Assembly (NCBI RefSeq): GCF_002837275.1
Contig: NZ_NXIF01000023.1
Span: forward strand, 1 to 64,000
Origin: Malaciobacter halophilus
GTDB lineage: Bacteria; Campylobacterota; Campylobacteria; Campylobacterales; Arcobacteraceae
DNA length: 64,000 bases
Direction: 5' to 3'
The position numbers and the translations under genes are program-made. Of this stretch, positions 63,540 to 64,000 are shown one piece after another (position 1 is the first letter of the stretch; each line of letters begins with the position of its first letter). Below the pieces are notes generated by a model. That model saw only the letters and a list, made by a program, of their open reading frames with translations. It had not been told where the DNA came from and did not search any database.

Positions 63540-64000
63540 ATGAATAAGATACTAAAAAACACTACATTTGAGAGTGTTAAACTTTCAAATGACAACTTTT
63601 CAAAACATTTTCATGACACATATACAATAGGAATAACCTATGATGGAGTATTAAAATCTTTTAATACAAATCAAAAATACGACTCTTTTAAATATACTTC
63701 AAGAGTAAATAATCCAGGAGAAGTACACGGAGGAGTATCAAATGCTTGGTCACACTCAAACTTCTATCCAAATGTAGAACTACTTTCAAGTATATATGAA
63801 GATATTTTCTTTGAAAAAAGAATTCCTATTTTCCAAAAACATGTTATTAGTGATAAGATTTTATTTTTTAAACTTCATAATTTTTTTATAAATTACTACA
63901 ATAAAGAGGATACTCTTCTTGTGCAAAGTAGCTTAATTGAAGCATTGTCTTATTTGATTATCAACTATACATCACATAGTAAAAAAAGCTTTGAGAATAT
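63540..64000 (+). CDS. AraC-family regulator, N-terminal part (cut by window end)
   Basis: Open from ATG at 63540 to the window's end, 153 codons. The N-terminal sequence MNKILKNTTFESVKLSNDNFSKHFHDTYTIGITYDG has the FxxHxHDxY-type cupin-like (AraC ligand-binding) start, then NPGEVHGG, the conserved metal/ligand strand. The DNA-binding HTH would lie outside the window. Shine-Dalgarno is weak (AGAATAAGCC). Confidence 0.75.
   Translation, partial: MNKILKNTTFESVKLSNDNFSKHFHDTYTIGITYDGVLKSFNTNQKYDSFKYTSRVNNPGEVHGGVSNAWSHSNFYPNVELLSSIYEDIFFEKRIPIFQKHVISDKILFFKLHNFFINYYNKEDTLLVQSSLIEALSYLIINYTSHSKKSFEN

Overview
The window is very A+T-rich, gene-dense DNA from a Campylobacterota bacterium, most likely the Arcobacter group (Arcobacteraceae). 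This is inferred from protein character and gene order (rplY-pth-lptF/G; nifS next to a three-domain nifU; trpE next to pdxJ-pdxA), not from a database search. There are no rRNA or tRNA genes, insertion sequences, prophage genes or CRISPR arrays, so this is ordinary chromosome with short intergenic gaps.

Layout. 0-12.4 kb (+ strand): the end of glyA, a SPOR protein, trpE, pdxJ-pdxA, an AAA ATPase, pyrH, rpoZ, spoT, tyrS, a nitronate monooxygenase-like flavoprotein and a secreted murein amidase. 12.4-15.4 kb (- strand): NUDIX, LptF/G permease, pth, rplY, cytochrome c. 15.5-19 kb (+): folD, lepB, rpiB, a 40-aa membrane protein, an HD-domain protein. 19-30 kb (mostly -): an OprC-like copper TonB receptor, two small unknown genes, nth, a FecR-domain gene divergent from a CHASE2 adenylate cyclase, uvrB, an unknown gene, an LpxH-like phosphoesterase, argC, greA. 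30-37.4 kb: tcdA and cheV (+), then argH, a 12-TM haem-copper-oxidase-like protein with a hemerythrin, and the NIF iron-sulfur genes nifU and nifS (-). 37.7-45.2 kb (+): an amino-acid ABC binding protein and permease, then sufBCDSE plus a MIP18-family protein. 45.2-51.3 kb (-): a TetR-controlled RND efflux operon. 51.5-56.4 kb: a 51-aa gene, DoxX, MarR, DUF2798, SelO, and a radical-SAM/methyltransferase fusion. 56.4-64 kb: two Cys/Met-metabolism PLP enzymes, a MATE pump, and a zinc locus (NicO/DUF1007 protein and His-rich ZnuA, divergent from a Fur-family regulator), then a partial AraC regulator.

Three patterns cut across the annotation. (1) A 7-5-7 inverted repeat, about YARGAYA-N5-TGTCYTA, occurs upstream of nifS, sufB and selO. 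It suggests one regulator coordinates both Fe-S assembly systems with SelO. (2) Three genes have no possible ATG/GTG/TTG start that keeps their essential N-terminus: uvrB (ATC), the amidase (ATT) and the ABC permease (ATT). Each has a Shine-Dalgarno sequence 6-7 nt before the unusual codon. (3) The zinc locus carries two copies of a Zur-like operator between znuA and fur, and the fur -10 box sits so close to its ATG that the mRNA may be leaderless. A perfect FNR-type box precedes the hemerythrin gene.
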